This document shows, piece after piece, positions 56,151 through 64,000 of a DNA stretch of 64,000 bases. This DNA is from Aldehydirespirator sp965116965 (GTDB lineage Bacteria; Actinomycetota; Acidimicrobiia; Acidimicrobiales; Aldehydirespiratoraceae), in the NCBI GenBank assembly GCA_965116965.1, contig OZ220743.1, positions 1,922,001 to 1,986,000 of the forward strand, given 5' to 3'. Below the pieces are notes generated by a model. It was given only the letters and a program-made list of their open reading frames with translations. It had not been told where the DNA came from and did not search any database. Numbering within the stretch: position 1 is the first letter of the stretch; every line of letters begins with the position of its first letter. The translations under genes and the position numbers were made by a program.

Positions 56151-56660
56151 CCGTATTCGTCGACACGTCGGCCTGGTACGCCGCCGCTGACATCGACGAT
56201 GCCGGGCACCAGCGAGCGGCGCGACGTCTGGAGGAGTTCGCGGGCAGCCTGCTCACCAGCGACCACGTCCTAGTGGTCCGTCGCTGAAATGATCGGGGCG
56301 TCCGGAGCGCTCCCAAGCAGGGTCTCGGTCCTGCTGTGCTGCCCTAGCCATTTCGACGACACAGCACTAGTCGAGACGTGGTTCTTGATGGCGCGGCGCC
56401 TGGGAACAGATGCCGCCGAGAGGCTGGTCAACGGGGTGCGCACAGGCGTCGCCCGCATCGAGCCTGCAATCGTCGCCGATCTCGAGGCTGCTGCTCGAAT
56501 CGGGGAGGACTTCGCGGATCAAGCCTTCTCGATCGTGGACCGCACGAGTTGGTCGATCATGCAGCGCCTCGGTGTGCACGAGGCGATCTCGCTGGATGCG
56601 GACTTCTCGATATTCCGCTTCGGCCGGGACAGGCGCAAGGCGTTCACAGTGCACAGTTGA
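56147..56660 (+). pseudogene. VapC (PIN-domain) toxin gene split by a 93-bp element
   Basis: A PIN-domain ribonuclease in two parts. The 5' part from GTG 56147 gives VFVDTSAWYAAADIDDAGHQ (first acidic residue) through LLTSDHVL and stops at TGA 56285 inside the insertion. The 3' part from 56370 gives VETWFLMARRLG through SLDADFSIFRFG, which has the later acidic residues. Removing 56270-56366, which leaves one CTAG, restores an uninterrupted frame (SDHVLVETWF). As it stands the toxin cannot be made whole. Confidence 0.88.
56270..56370 (+). mobile_element. MITE-like element, copy 1 (93 bp plus CTAG duplication)
   Basis: The element is 56274-56366, flanked by CTAG at 56270-56273 and 56367-56370. 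Terminal inverted repeats are TGGTCCGTCGCTGAAATG on the left and the complement of TGCTGTGTCGTCGAAATG on the right (13 of 18 matching). It has no coding capacity. A second copy of exactly the same length lies at 61208-61300. It interrupts the vapC gene. Confidence 0.9.
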
Positions 56661-57336
56661 CACTTCGGCGCGCCGGGACGGGTCCTCAGCCATCGCCCAT
56701 GTGCCGCGCCGCCGCGTGGGTCCTGCGGTGCCCATGTCGAGAGGCTCGTCGAGATCTGCCGGGGCCCGCGGCCGGCATAGTCCTCCCCTGCCCCGTCACT
56801 GAGAAACACCTGCGTCCAGTATCAGCGCCTCTTCAGGTAGATGTCTAATACTGAATGTTGCGTCTAAATCGAGCGAGTAGTAGCCCCCGGCGCCGTGACC
56901 AGGTTTGCTGCCTCTGTTGCACTGCGTTCGGGAGGGGGTAGCTAGCTCTCTCCGGTGTGGCGCAGCCACTCGGGTCTGGCTCTTCATCCTGGTTGCGGTC
57001 GGGTGGGTTCTGGCTGTTGCGCCGACCGCGGCACCGGCCAGCTGAGTCGATTCCGGCACGCTAGCACTGCTTCGCGTTTTGCACGGGTGCCACATAGAGT
57101 CTCGCACGGGCACCCACTTCAAGAAATCGCAGGCACAAGTGCACTGCACAGTCAGGCCACCGTTGCTGAACCGCCCCGGGCTTCCCGGGGTTCTTGAGCT
57201 ACCTGCAAATGAACGGGCTGAATACCGTGGGCACCGACGGTATACAGGCTAGGGTTGCACCTGCGGGACGGAGATGGTGGGTCTCGACCGCGGGTCACAC
57301 CGTCCGCTGCCGCACAGCGGGTGCAAAGGAGCATCA
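56661..57336. other. Intergenic region with no convincing gene
   Basis: About 675 bases between the vapC relic and korA. Short open frames on both strands show no recognisable family and no ribosome sites. A small inverted repeat (ACCGT-GGGCACCG-ACGGT) lies near 57224-57242, and TAGGGT at 57250-57255 could be a -10 for korA, though no -35 is clear. Confidence 0.5.
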
Positions 57337-59223
57337 GTGACCGATACTGCGGCACGGGCCCAAGAGGTCCGTAGGACCGATGGGATCGTTCTTCGTTTCG
57401 CGGGCGACTCCGGCGACGGAATGCAGCTCACCGGCGACCGTTTCACCTCGGCCAGCGCCCTTTTCGGCAACGATCTGGCCACCCTGCCCGAGTTCCCGGC
57501 GGAGATCAGGGCCCCGGCCGGCACGCTGGCCGGCGTCTCGTCGTTCCAGGTCCACATCTCCGACCACGACATCACCACTCCCGGCGACGCCCCGACGGTG
57601 CTGGTGGCCATGAACCCGGCCGCGCTGCAGTCCGACCTGCATCTGCTCAAGCCGGGCGGGACCGTGATCGTCAACGCCGACGCCTTCAACGAGCGCAACC
57701 TGGCCAAGGCCGGATACGAGTCCAACCCGCTCGAAGACGGCAGCCTCGACGGCTACACGGTGGTCACCGCCCCGATGACCGACCTCACCAAGCGGGCTTG
57801 CCAGGACCTGGGCGTCAAGCCCCGCGACGCCGAGCGGTCCAAGAACTTCTTCGCCCTCGGACTGGTGTCGTGGCTGTACTCGCGCCCGGTCAAGCCCACC
57901 GTCGACTGGATCGACGGCAAGTTCGCGGGACGCGACACGGTGATCGCAGCCAACAAGGCCGCCTTCGCCGCGGGCCACGCCTTCGGCGAGACCGCCGAGC
58001 TGGGCGCCAGCCGTCTGATGGTCAACCCCGCGGAACTCGAGCCGGGCACCTACACCAACATCAACGGCAACACCGCCCTGTCGTGGGGGCTCATCGTCGC
58101 CTCCCAGCAGGCCGGAATACCGCTGTTCCTGGGGTCCTACCCGATCACGCCGGCCAGCGACGTCCTGCACGAGTTGGCCCGGCACAAGAACTTCGGGGTC
58201 CGCACCCTCCAGGCCGAGGACGAGATCGGCGCGGTGGGCGCGGCCCTCGGCGCGGCCTACGGCGGCCACATCGGCGTCACCACCACCTCGGGTCCCGGCA
58301 TGGCCCTCAAGGCCGAGACCGTGGGCCTGGCCGTGAGCCTGGAGGTTCCGCTGGTGGTCATCGACATCCAGCGGGGCGGGCCGTCGACCGGCCTGCCGAC
58401 CAAGACCGAAGCGGCCGACCTGCTCATGGCCATGTACGGCCGCCACGGCGAGGCGCCCCTGCCCATAGTGGCAGCCCAGAGCCCCTCGGACTGCTTCTTC
58501 ACGGCCATCGAGGCGGTGCGCCTGGCCGTCGAGCATCGCACGCCGGTGATCCTGCTCTCGGACGGCTACCTGGCCAACAGCAGCGAGCCGTGGCGCATCC
58601 CCGACGTCGAGCAGCTCGGTTCCATCGCCGTCAACTTCGCCTCCAAGCCCAACCACGTGAACGACGAGGGCGAGTCCGTCTTCTGGCCCTTCCGCCGCGA
58701 CGAGCGGCTGGTGCGCCCGTGGGCCATCCCCGGCACTCCGGGACTCATGCACCGCATCGGCGGGATCGAGAAGGAGGACGGCAGCGGCAACATCAGCTAC
58801 GAGCCCGACAACCACCAGGCCATGGTGCGGTTGCGGGCCGAGCGGATCGCCCTGATCGCCCACCACATCCCGGCCGCGGAGATCGTCGGCGACCCGGACG
58901 CGTCGGTCGCCGTGGTCAGCTGGGGCTCGACGTGGGGCGCCATCACCTCGGCCCGCCGCCGGATCGAGTCGGCCGGCCGCCGTCTGGCCCACATCCACCT
59001 GCGCCACCTGAACCCGCTGCCCGCCAACCTCGGGGACCTGCTGCGGTCGTTCGAGCGGGTCGTGGTGCCCGAGATGAACACCGGGCAGCTCTGCCGGATG
59101 CTGCGGGCCGAGTATCTCGTCGACGCCAAGTCGGTGACCAAGGTCTCGGGTCAGCCCTTCACCGCGGCGGAGCTGGTGGAGGCGATCGGGGAGGCGATCG
59201 GGGCGACCGGAGGGCAACGATGA
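57337..59223 (+). CDS. korA: 2-oxoacid:ferredoxin oxidoreductase, alpha subunit (gamma-alpha fusion)
   Basis: With KorB it converts 2-oxoglutarate or a related 2-oxoacid to acyl-CoA and CO2 while reducing ferredoxin. The N-terminal gamma-type domain (residues 10-180) shows VLRFAGDSGDGMQLTGDRF and SSFQVHISD. The alpha domain (from about 225) shows GSYPITPASDVLHELARH, QAEDEIGAVGAALGAAYGG and TTTSGPGMALKAE, with the C-terminal domain VVSWGSTWG. This fused form lacks an attached iron-sulfur domain. GTG 57337 has AAAGGAG upstream. It overlaps korB by 4 bases. Confidence 0.94.
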   Translation: MTDTAARAQEVRRTDGIVLRFAGDSGDGMQLTGDRFTSASALFGNDLATLPEFPAEIRAPAGTLAGVSSFQVHISDHDITTPGDAPTVLVAMNPAALQSDLHLLKPGGTVIVNADAFNERNLAKAGYESNPLEDGSLDGYTVVTAPMTDLTKRACQDLGVKPRDAERSKNFFALGLVSWLYSRPVKPTVDWIDGKFAGRDTVIAANKAAFAAGHAFGETAELGASRLMVNPAELEPGTYTNINGNTALSWGLIVASQQAGIPLFLGSYPITPASDVLHELARHKNFGVRTLQAEDEIGAVGAALGAAYGGHIGVTTTSGPGMALKAETVGLAVSLEVPLVVIDIQRGGPSTGLPTKTEAADLLMAMYGRHGEAPLPIVAAQSPSDCFFTAIEAVRLAVEHRTPVILLSDGYLANSSEPWRIPDVEQLGSIAVNFASKPNHVNDEGESVFWPFRRDERLVRPWAIPGTPGLMHRIGGIEKEDGSGNISYEPDNHQAMVRLRAERIALIAHHIPAAEIVGDPDASVAVVSWGSTWGAITSARRRIESAGRRLAHIHLRHLNPLPANLGDLLRSFERVVVPEMNTGQLCRMLRAEYLVDAKSVTKVSGQPFTAAELVEAIGEAIGATGGQR

Positions 59224-60233
59224 CCGACGTGCCGGTGACGACCCGCAAGGACTGGACCACCGACCAGGAGGTCCGCTGGTGCCCGGGCTGCGGCGACTAT
59301 TCGATCCTCACCGCGGTGCAGCTGCTGATGCCCGAGCTGGAGGTGCGGCGCGAGGACACGGTGTTCGTGTCGGGGATCGGCTGCGCTGCCCGGTTCCCGT
59401 ACTACATGAACACCTACGGCCTGCACGCCATCCACGGGCGCTCGCCGGCGGTGGCCACCGGCCTGGCCATGGCCCGGGGCGACCTGCACGTCTGGGTGGT
59501 GGGCGGCGACGGCGACATGATGTCGATCGGGGGCAACCACCTGATCCACGCGCTGCGCCGCAACGTGAACCTGAACATCCTGCTGTTCAACAACCAGATC
59601 TACGGGCTGACCAAGGGCCAGTACTCGCCCACCAGCGAGCGGGGCAAGGTCACCAAGTCCACCCCGCACGGCTCGGTCGAGCAGCCCTTCAACGCGATCT
59701 CGCTGGCGCTCGGGGCCGAGGCGTCGTTCGTGGCCCGCACCCATGACATGGACCGTGGCCACATGCAGGAGATGTTCCGGCGGGCCCACGACCATCCGGG
59801 AGCGGCGTTCGTGGAGGTCTTCCAGAACTGCAACGTGTTCAACGACGGCGCCTTCGCGGCCCTCACCAAGCGCGACGCCCGCGACTCGATGCTTATCGAC
59901 CTGCGCCACGGCGAGCCGGTGCGCTTCGGAGCCGACGGCGAGCTTGGCGTGGTGATGGACGGCGGCCGGGCTCGGGTGGTGACCGTGGCCGACGTGGGAA
60001 TGGACGCCCTCGTGGTGCACGACGAGGCCGACCCCGATCCGTCGGTGGCGTTCGCGCTGAGCCGCCTGGCCAACACCAACGACGTGCCCACCCCGATCGG
60101 CGTCTTCCGGGCCGTCGAGCGCTCGGAGTACGGCTCGGCCGTCACCTCCCAGATAGCCGCCTCCCAGTCGAAGGCCGGACCGGGCGACCTCCACAAGCTG
60201 CTGCGCTCTCGCCCCACCTGGCAGGTCGCCTAG
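59220..60233 (+). CDS. korB: 2-oxoacid:ferredoxin oxidoreductase, beta subunit
   Basis: The thiamine-diphosphate and 4Fe-4S subunit. WCPGCGDYSIL near residue 21 has the first cluster Cys residues, SGIGCAARFPYYMNTYG the next, GDGDMMSIGGNHLIHALRRN is the ThDP/Mg motif near residue 98, and ILLFNNQIYGLTKGQYSPTS completes it. 337 aa is normal. It overlaps korA (ATGA). The pair is typical of actinobacteria that use KorAB in the TCA cycle. Confidence 0.95.
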   Translation: MTDVPVTTRKDWTTDQEVRWCPGCGDYSILTAVQLLMPELEVRREDTVFVSGIGCAARFPYYMNTYGLHAIHGRSPAVATGLAMARGDLHVWVVGGDGDMMSIGGNHLIHALRRNVNLNILLFNNQIYGLTKGQYSPTSERGKVTKSTPHGSVEQPFNAISLALGAEASFVARTHDMDRGHMQEMFRRAHDHPGAAFVEVFQNCNVFNDGAFAALTKRDARDSMLIDLRHGEPVRFGADGELGVVMDGGRARVVTVADVGMDALVVHDEADPDPSVAFALSRLANTNDVPTPIGVFRAVERSEYGSAVTSQIAASQSKAGPGDLHKLLRSRPTWQVA

Positions 60234-60282
60234 CCGCCTCCCAAGCACCGGCCTCGCCCTTGCACCGCTAGTTGCCCTGCGC

Positions 60283-60304
60283 TCCTGAGTAATTCTACTC
60301 AGGA
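60283..60304. promoter_or_regulatory. Perfect palindrome upstream of a dead ATPase gene
   Basis: Arms TCCTGAGTA and TACTCAGGA enclose ATTC: a 9-bp perfect inverted repeat 25 bases before the remnant ATPase start. The size and symmetry suggest an operator. Confidence 0.5.
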
Positions 60305-60329
60305 ACACCGGGGGATAGAGTTGTGCAAC

Positions 60330-60505
60330 GTGCAAGGACTTCGCCGTCGCCAGGTGGTGACGCTGGTCGAGCGGATCGAGGAGGCTCCCTAGCGGCTCAT
60401 CGCGGTCTTCGGACCACGCCAGACCGGCAAGACCACGGCCGCGCTTCAGGCTCTCGCCACCGCCCAGCGCGAGCGAGTGCATCTGGCGGCCGACGAGCCC
60501 GACAC
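60330..60505 (+). pseudogene. AAA-type ATPase (DUF4143-linked family), 5' fragment with stop
   Basis: From GTG 60330 the frame encodes VQGLRRRQVVTLVERIEEAP, then a TAG at 60390, then RLIAVFGPRQTGKTTAALQA (Walker A GPRQTGKT) and VHLAADEPDT, after which similarity ends. This is the N-terminal part of the single-domain ATPases often found as accessory genes. It is inactivated by the stop and by truncation. Confidence 0.65.
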
Positions 60506-60727
60506 CGCACCCGTACCGGTCGGCCTGGCTCCGGGGCCACTCGCCCCGAACCGTCGCTGGGGCGGGACGCGCGTCGGCTGGAGAGAGTGGGGCAGGAGGA
60601 CCGCGGCAGGGCGTGGCGCTCCGAAGGGGGCTTCGTCCTGTCCCAGGTATTTCAGTAGGGGGCTTGGTTGGGGGCTGCCGCGTCCGCGGGAATGCCCTCT
60701 TGGCGGGGCCGAATCGGGTTTGAACAC

Positions 60728-61006
60728 ATGAGCCTGACCGCGCCACGCGGCGACGTTCGTCTCAGACGTCGACCGCTGGGTCGACCGCGGCGCGTCATCT
60801 GCCTGATGATCGACGTGAGCAGCGGCAGTAGGGGCTCCGACTTCGTGCGCCGGCTGCTGACCGACAAGCGCATGGCGGTGGTGCCGGGCGACGCCTTCGG
60901 TCCCGGCTCGGGCCGGTTCGTGCGCATCTCGCCGGCCACCGCGGCCGACCTCCTGATCGAGGGAGTCGAGTGCCTGGCCGACGCCGTCGAGGAGTGGGGC
61001 GGCTAG
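60728..61006 (+). pseudogene. Class I/II aminotransferase, C-terminal fragment
   Basis: Residues from about 60790 onward (MIDVSSGSRGSDFVRRLLTD, then AVVPGDAFGPGSGRFVRISP and a C-terminal helix) match the last 70 residues of fold-I PLP aminotransferases (aspartate/alanine aminotransferase type), where VVPG.AFG..G....R.S is the C-terminal signature. The catalytic lysine and the rest of the gene are absent. The preceding residues are unrelated. Confidence 0.6.
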
Positions 61007-61049
61007 CTCGGGTGAAGGGCCGCTGGGTGGACCGCTACGTCGATCCGAG

Positions 61050-61389
61050 CTATGGCACCGGTACGGGCGAAGAGGGCCCGGCTGGTGTCGCGGCTGCGGC
61101 CTCTGCGGCTGCGGCCTCTGCAGCGGCCTCGTCGGCCATCGCCTGGGCCGCAGCGGCCTCAGCTTCGGCCTGGTCCACTGCCGCGGTGTCAACTACGGCG
61201 GGGCTAGTGGTATGTCGTCGAAATGGCTAGGGCAGCGCGGAGGGCTCTAGCCCCAGCTTGAAATGGCTACAGACGCCCCGACCAATTCAGCGACGGACCA
61301 CTAGCCGGTTCGTCGTCGCCGCAGGCCACAGCCACAAGGCATATGGCCAGCAGCACGGTGAGCAGCCGGCCGATCGTTGATTCAAGCAT
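61050..61389 (-). pseudogene. Small Ala/Glu-rich lipoprotein gene split by a 93-bp element
   Basis: The minus strand from ATG 61389 encodes a lipoprotein signal (MLESTIGRLLTVLLAICLVA, then VACGDDEPA with the lipobox Cys near residue 25). The element at 61208-61300 then interrupts. Beyond it, from 61203, the frame continues SPAVVDTAAVDQAEAEAAAA and on through Ala/Glu-rich helix repeats to PVPVP and TAG at 61050. Joining the two parts with one CTAG gives an 80-aa lipoprotein. A good ribosome site (AGGAGG) precedes the ATG. Confidence 0.8.
61204..61304 (-). mobile_element. MITE-like element, copy 2 (93 bp plus CTAG duplication)
   Basis: The element is 61208-61300, flanked by CTAG at 61204-61207 and 61301-61304. 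On the minus strand it begins TGGTCCGTCGCTGAATTG and ends CATTTCGACGACATACCA, the same ends, length and central CTGCCCTAGCC block as copy 1, with about 70% identity in between. It interrupts the small lipoprotein gene. Confidence 0.9.
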
Positions 61390-61460
61390 TGTTGTTGTCT
61401 CCTCCTGTTGTTGTATGACGTCTTGCGACGCAATGGAAGATCGGGGAACTGCGGCGGGCA

Positions 61461-62402
61461 TCACGCCTCCGCGGCCGCAGTCGGGATGGAGCCGCAGGAC
61501 TCGCGCACGACCAACTCGGTCGGGAACACCACGTGCTCAGGCGTGGAGGCGCCGGCGATCACGGTCGTGAGCAGGCGCACAGCCCGCTCGCCGACCTCGG
61601 TCACGGGCTGGACCACCGAGGTCAGCCGAGGGGCCGTGAGGTCCGGCGGCACGATGCCGTCGAACGAGACCACTGAGATGTCGCGTGGGCAGTCCAGGCT
61701 GGCCTCGCTGACCGCCCGGAGCGCGCCGACAGCCATCCGGTCCGAGGAGACGAACACCGAGTCCGGTTGTCCGGCCAGCAGCCGGGCCATCGCGGTGCGG
61801 CCGGATTCCTGTGACCAGTCGCCCTCCTGGATGCGATCCTCGACGCTGAGGCCTGCTTCTGCCAGACCTTCGAGGAAGCCGTTGCGGCGGTCGATGCCTG
61901 CCGAGGCGTTCGACGGCGCTGCGATCAGCGCCGGCCGGCTACGCCCGAGCGCGGCGAGGTGCAGGGCCGCAGTGCGGGCGCCGGCGCGGTTGTCGACGTC
62001 GACGCAGAACGTGGAGCTGGCGCTGTCTGGCCGCCCGACCACCACGAAGGGCATGTTGGTGCCCTGCATGTAGTCGATCAGGGGGTCGCCTCTGGTGGTG
62101 GCGGTCACGATCACGCCGTCGACGAGGCCGGGCGTGACGACCCGCGAGATGATCGAGCTCTCGTCGGGACCGTCGCCGAACAGGAACAGGGCCAGCGTCA
62201 TGTCGACTTCGTTGGTAGCGCTGCTGATCCCCAGGATGAGCCGGCCGAAGTAGGGGTCGTCGAACAGGGCCCCGGCCGCGCTGGGTATCACGAGCCCGAT
62301 GACGCCGGTGCTGTTCGAGGCGAGCGATCGGGCCGCGGCATGGGGGCGGTAGCCGGTCTCCGCGATCACGGCCTCTACCCGCCTCTTGGTCTCGGAGCTC
62401 AC
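61461..62402 (-). CDS. LacI-family regulator lacking its helix-turn-helix
   Basis: A 313-aa protein. It begins within what is normally the hinge end of a LacI HTH domain (HVSSETKRRVEAVIAETGYR) and continues with the complete periplasmic-binding-protein-like effector domain (GVIGLVIPS, DGVIVTATTRGDP, VDVDNRAGARTAALHL, SVVSFDGIVPPDL). The first 30 or so residues (helix-turn-helix) are missing: the sequence upstream goes straight into the stop of the phosphoribosyltransferase gene. It probably arose by deletion of the 5' end, so any product from GTG 62402 would not bind DNA normally. Confidence 0.75.
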   Translation of the reverse strand: MSSETKRRVEAVIAETGYRPHAAARSLASNSTGVIGLVIPSAAGALFDDPYFGRLILGISSATNEVDMTLALFLFGDGPDESSIISRVVTPGLVDGVIVTATTRGDPLIDYMQGTNMPFVVVGRPDSASSTFCVDVDNRAGARTAALHLAALGRSRPALIAAPSNASAGIDRRNGFLEGLAEAGLSVEDRIQEGDWSQESGRTAMARLLAGQPDSVFVSSDRMAVGALRAVSEASLDCPRDISVVSFDGIVPPDLTAPRLTSVVQPVTEVGERAVRLLTTVIAGASTPEHVVFPTELVVRESCGSIPTAAAEA

Positions 62403-62429
62403 GTGCCCGCCGGCTGTCAGCCCCTGCTC

Positions 62430-62942
62430 TCAGGCGTCGAGCACTTGGAAGCCCACCTCGGCCAGGTCGACCACCGGCGGCAAGGTGGACCACGGGAAGT
62501 TGATCCACAGGTCGGTGCGCCTCCACACGTAGTCGCACTTCACCAGCGAATGCGACTTCTCGTAGAGCACCGCCGAGCGCACCTCGGCGACCTCGCCGAG
62601 GCAGTAGTCGCGCACCAGCTTGAGGGTGTGGCCGGTGTCGGCAACATCGTCGGCGATCAGGATCCTGGACTGGCGGTGGTCGACCAGGTCGAGTTGGGGA
62701 GGCAGCACCACCGGGACCTCCAGGCGCTCGCCCACGCCGGTGTAGTACTCGCAGTTCATCACGTAGACGTTCTTCACCGACAGCGCATAGCCCAGCGACC
62801 CGGCACAGAACAGCCCGCCGCGGGCGATGGCCAGGATCATGTCGGGCCGGTACCCGTCATCGGCGATCATGTGGGCCAACTCGCGGACGCCGCGCCCGTA
62901 GAGCGCCCAATCCATCTCCTCCCGTGCCGGATTGTCACCCAT
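62430..62942 (-). CDS. Purine-type phosphoribosyltransferase (Gpt/Xpt-like)
   Basis: A 170-aa type I phosphoribosyltransferase. The PRPP-binding loop SRILIADDVADTGHTLKLV is near residues 90-110, with DMILAIARGGLFCAGSLGYA before it and KCDYVWRRTDLWINFPW at the hood. It most resembles xanthine/guanine phosphoribosyltransferase-like salvage enzymes. The upstream neighbour is a purine-type deaminase, which fits purine salvage. ATG 62942 has GGGGG upstream. Confidence 0.8.
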   Translation of the reverse strand: MGDNPAREEMDWALYGRGVRELAHMIADDGYRPDMILAIARGGLFCAGSLGYALSVKNVYVMNCEYYTGVGERLEVPVVLPPQLDLVDHRQSRILIADDVADTGHTLKLVRDYCLGEVAEVRSAVLYEKSHSLVKCDYVWRRTDLWINFPWSTLPPVVDLAEVGFQVLDA

Positions 62943-63227
62943 GCCGTGCTGTCCCCCTGTGAGTGGTGAGGTGCCGGCAAGTTACTACTAGCTCCCACCG
63001 GATCGCGCGGGGATGATTGGATCCTGCGTACGGAAGATGACCCTGCTTGTAATGAGACTGGATGTTCTTATGCAGAATCCTTGCAATCAGCAGATGGGCA
63101 TGTATGATGTACCCCGGCGGTGGGGCGGCACTGGCACTGGCAGACGCAGCACCAGTTGGATGACGCCGGCGCCGCCCCAGCCGCACTCCACAAGCGTCTA
63201 TTGTCCTTACACTACGTTGGATATATT

Positions 63228-64000
63228 TCATGCAATAGACTGCATGGTGAGCGCGATGCGGCGGTGGTCTTGGAGCATCTGCTCGGTGCCTGAGGCTCGA
63301 AGTTCGCCGTCCTCCACTACCAGGCGGCCGGCGACGATGGTGTAATGGGCCGACACCGGGCCGCAGCGCAGCCAGGCCTCGATCGGGTCGGACCAGGCCC
63401 CAGCGAAGGCGATGCCGTCGAGACGCCACACTGCGATGTCGCCGCAGGCGCCCACCGTCAGCTCGCCGATCTCGCCGGATCGTCCCAGGCACGAGGCGCC
63501 GCCGAGAGTGGCCATCTCCAGGGCCTCGCGGGCGGTGAACAGGCTCCCGCGTCCGGCCTGGCCGTCCCGCAGGCGGGCCATGAGCATGGCGTTGCGGGCC
63601 TCGGTCCACATCGAACCCGAATCGGCCGACGCCGAGCCGTCGACTCCGAGGCCCACCGGCACCCCCGCGGCCCGCAGTTCCCGCACCGGCGCCATCCCCG
63701 CGCCCAGGATCATGTTGGAGCTAGGGCAGTGGGCCACACCGGTGCCCCAGCGTCCCAGCCGGGAGATCTCGGCGGGGTCGGGCTGCACGCAGTGGGCGAT
63801 CCAGGACCGGTCGGTGCCCCATCCGCAGTCCTCGAAATAGTCCACCGGACGCATGCCGAACATCTCCAGGCAGAAGTCGTTCTCGCTTACGTCCTCAGCC
63901 AGGTGGGTGTGCAGCCGCACGTCGAGGCGCTCGGCCAGTTCCGCGGTGGCCGTCATCAGTTCGGTGGACACCGAGAACGGCGAGCACGGCGCTAGGGCGA
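63228..64000 (-). CDS. 8-oxoguanine deaminase-like amidohydrolase (5' end outside window)
   Basis: Amidohydrolase superfamily, cytosine/guanine deaminase branch. Visible residues begin ALAPCSPFSVSTELMT. The remaining metal-site features are HTHLAEDVSEN (His), IAHCVQPDPAEI (His) and GLGVDGSASADSGSMWTEAR (Asp). The stretch CPSSNMILGAGMAPVRELRA is characteristic of 8-oxoguanine deaminase and atrazine-type hydrolases. The first 200 or so residues lie beyond the window. The gap to the phosphoribosyltransferase gene (285 bases) is A/T-rich and contains an 8-bp inverted repeat, GTCTATTG/CAATAGAC (63196-63240), spanning the stop. Confidence 0.82.
   Translation of the reverse strand, partial: ALAPCSPFSVSTELMTATAELAERLDVRLHTHLAEDVSENDFCLEMFGMRPVDYFEDCGWGTDRSWIAHCVQPDPAEISRLGRWGTGVAHCPSSNMILGAGMAPVRELRAAGVPVGLGVDGSASADSGSMWTEARNAMLMARLRDGQAGRGSLFTAREALEMATLGGASCLGRSGEIGELTVGACGDIAVWRLDGIAFAGAWSDPIEAWLRCGPVSAHYTIVAGRLVVEDGELRASGTEQMLQDHRRIALTMQSIA

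Noticed and set aside
56796..57149. 117-codon minus-strand open frame between vapC and korA
   Set aside because: No ribosome site, no recognisable family and composition unlike neighbouring genes; treated as non-coding.
57334..59217. 627-codon minus-strand open frame opposite korA
   Set aside because: Antisense shadow of korA.
62943..63227. Purine riboswitch between the deaminase and phosphoribosyltransferase genes
   Set aside because: The A/T-rich gap is suggestive in context, but the conserved purine-aptamer core could not be found on either strand.

Overview
The window is high-GC bacterial chromosome from an actinobacterium. The 16S rRNA sequence, the actinobacterial-type mIHF gene next to gmk and rpoZ, a helicase-degenerate PriA and frequent GTG/TTG starts point to class Acidimicrobiia. 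This placement is inferred from recall, not from a search. Almost all of the window is vertically inherited housekeeping DNA. Accessory or decaying DNA sits at about 10.7, 39-41.3, 55.9-57.3 and 60.2-62.4 kb.

Layout. 0-8.6 kb: carB (cut by the window edge), pyrD, pyrF, mihF, gmk, rpoZ, coaBC and metK, a pyrimidine/nucleotide/cofactor run. 8.7-15 kb: priA, a mazF relic, two RNA methyltransferase-type genes on the minus strand, then def-fmt-rsmB. 15-18 kb: a MoaB/Mog protein, ribD and hisG. 18.3-21.9 kb: a DUF1844-like gene, infC-rpmI-rplT (translation factor and ribosomal proteins), a SpoU methyltransferase and a coiled-coil membrane protein. 22-25.7 kb: pheST. 25.8-34.6 kb: the complete arginine cluster argCJBDFRGH, followed by a 3-methyladenine glycosylase. 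35-41.3 kb: a secreted-protein island with a 28-repeat RCC1-like lipoprotein, a frameshifted lipoprotein, a truncated second RCC1-like gene and an IS1182-type remnant. 41.3-45.7 kb: a class A penicillin-binding protein and tyrS. 45.7-51.2 kb: one rRNA operon (16S-23S-5S) with promoter, processing stem and terminator and no tRNA in the spacer. 51.5-55.8 kb: a TPR protein, a SAF-domain dehydrogenase, an EctD-like dioxygenase and a class I aldolase. 55.9-56.7 kb: a vapBC pair whose toxin gene is split by a small mobile element. 57.3-60.2 kb: korAB (2-oxoacid:ferredoxin oxidoreductase). 60.2-61.4 kb: a gene graveyard. 61.4-64 kb: a LacI-type regulator lacking its HTH, a purine-type phosphoribosyltransferase and an 8-oxoguanine deaminase-like gene cut by the window edge.

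The most interesting signals are small repeats. (1) A 93-bp MITE-like element with imperfect terminal inverted repeats occurs twice. Each copy is flanked by an exact CTAG duplication and interrupts a gene (vapC; a small lipoprotein) whose reading frame is exactly restored by in-silico excision. A third copy of its terminus borders the IS1182-type transposase remnant, which suggests the parent family. (2) A 47-49-bp palindrome, nested hairpins with GGCAGC/GCTGCC stems, is arranged in tandem with a 71-bp period (4 units after the rRNA operon) and a 73-bp period (3 units after rsmB), and occurs singly before argJ. (3) A bipartite element of about 100 bp (a 46-bp box, a variable middle and a 16-bp box) occurs five times, usually just upstream of a gene. 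Other points of note are an apparent ATA start codon for infC and three cases of short direct duplication at gene borders.
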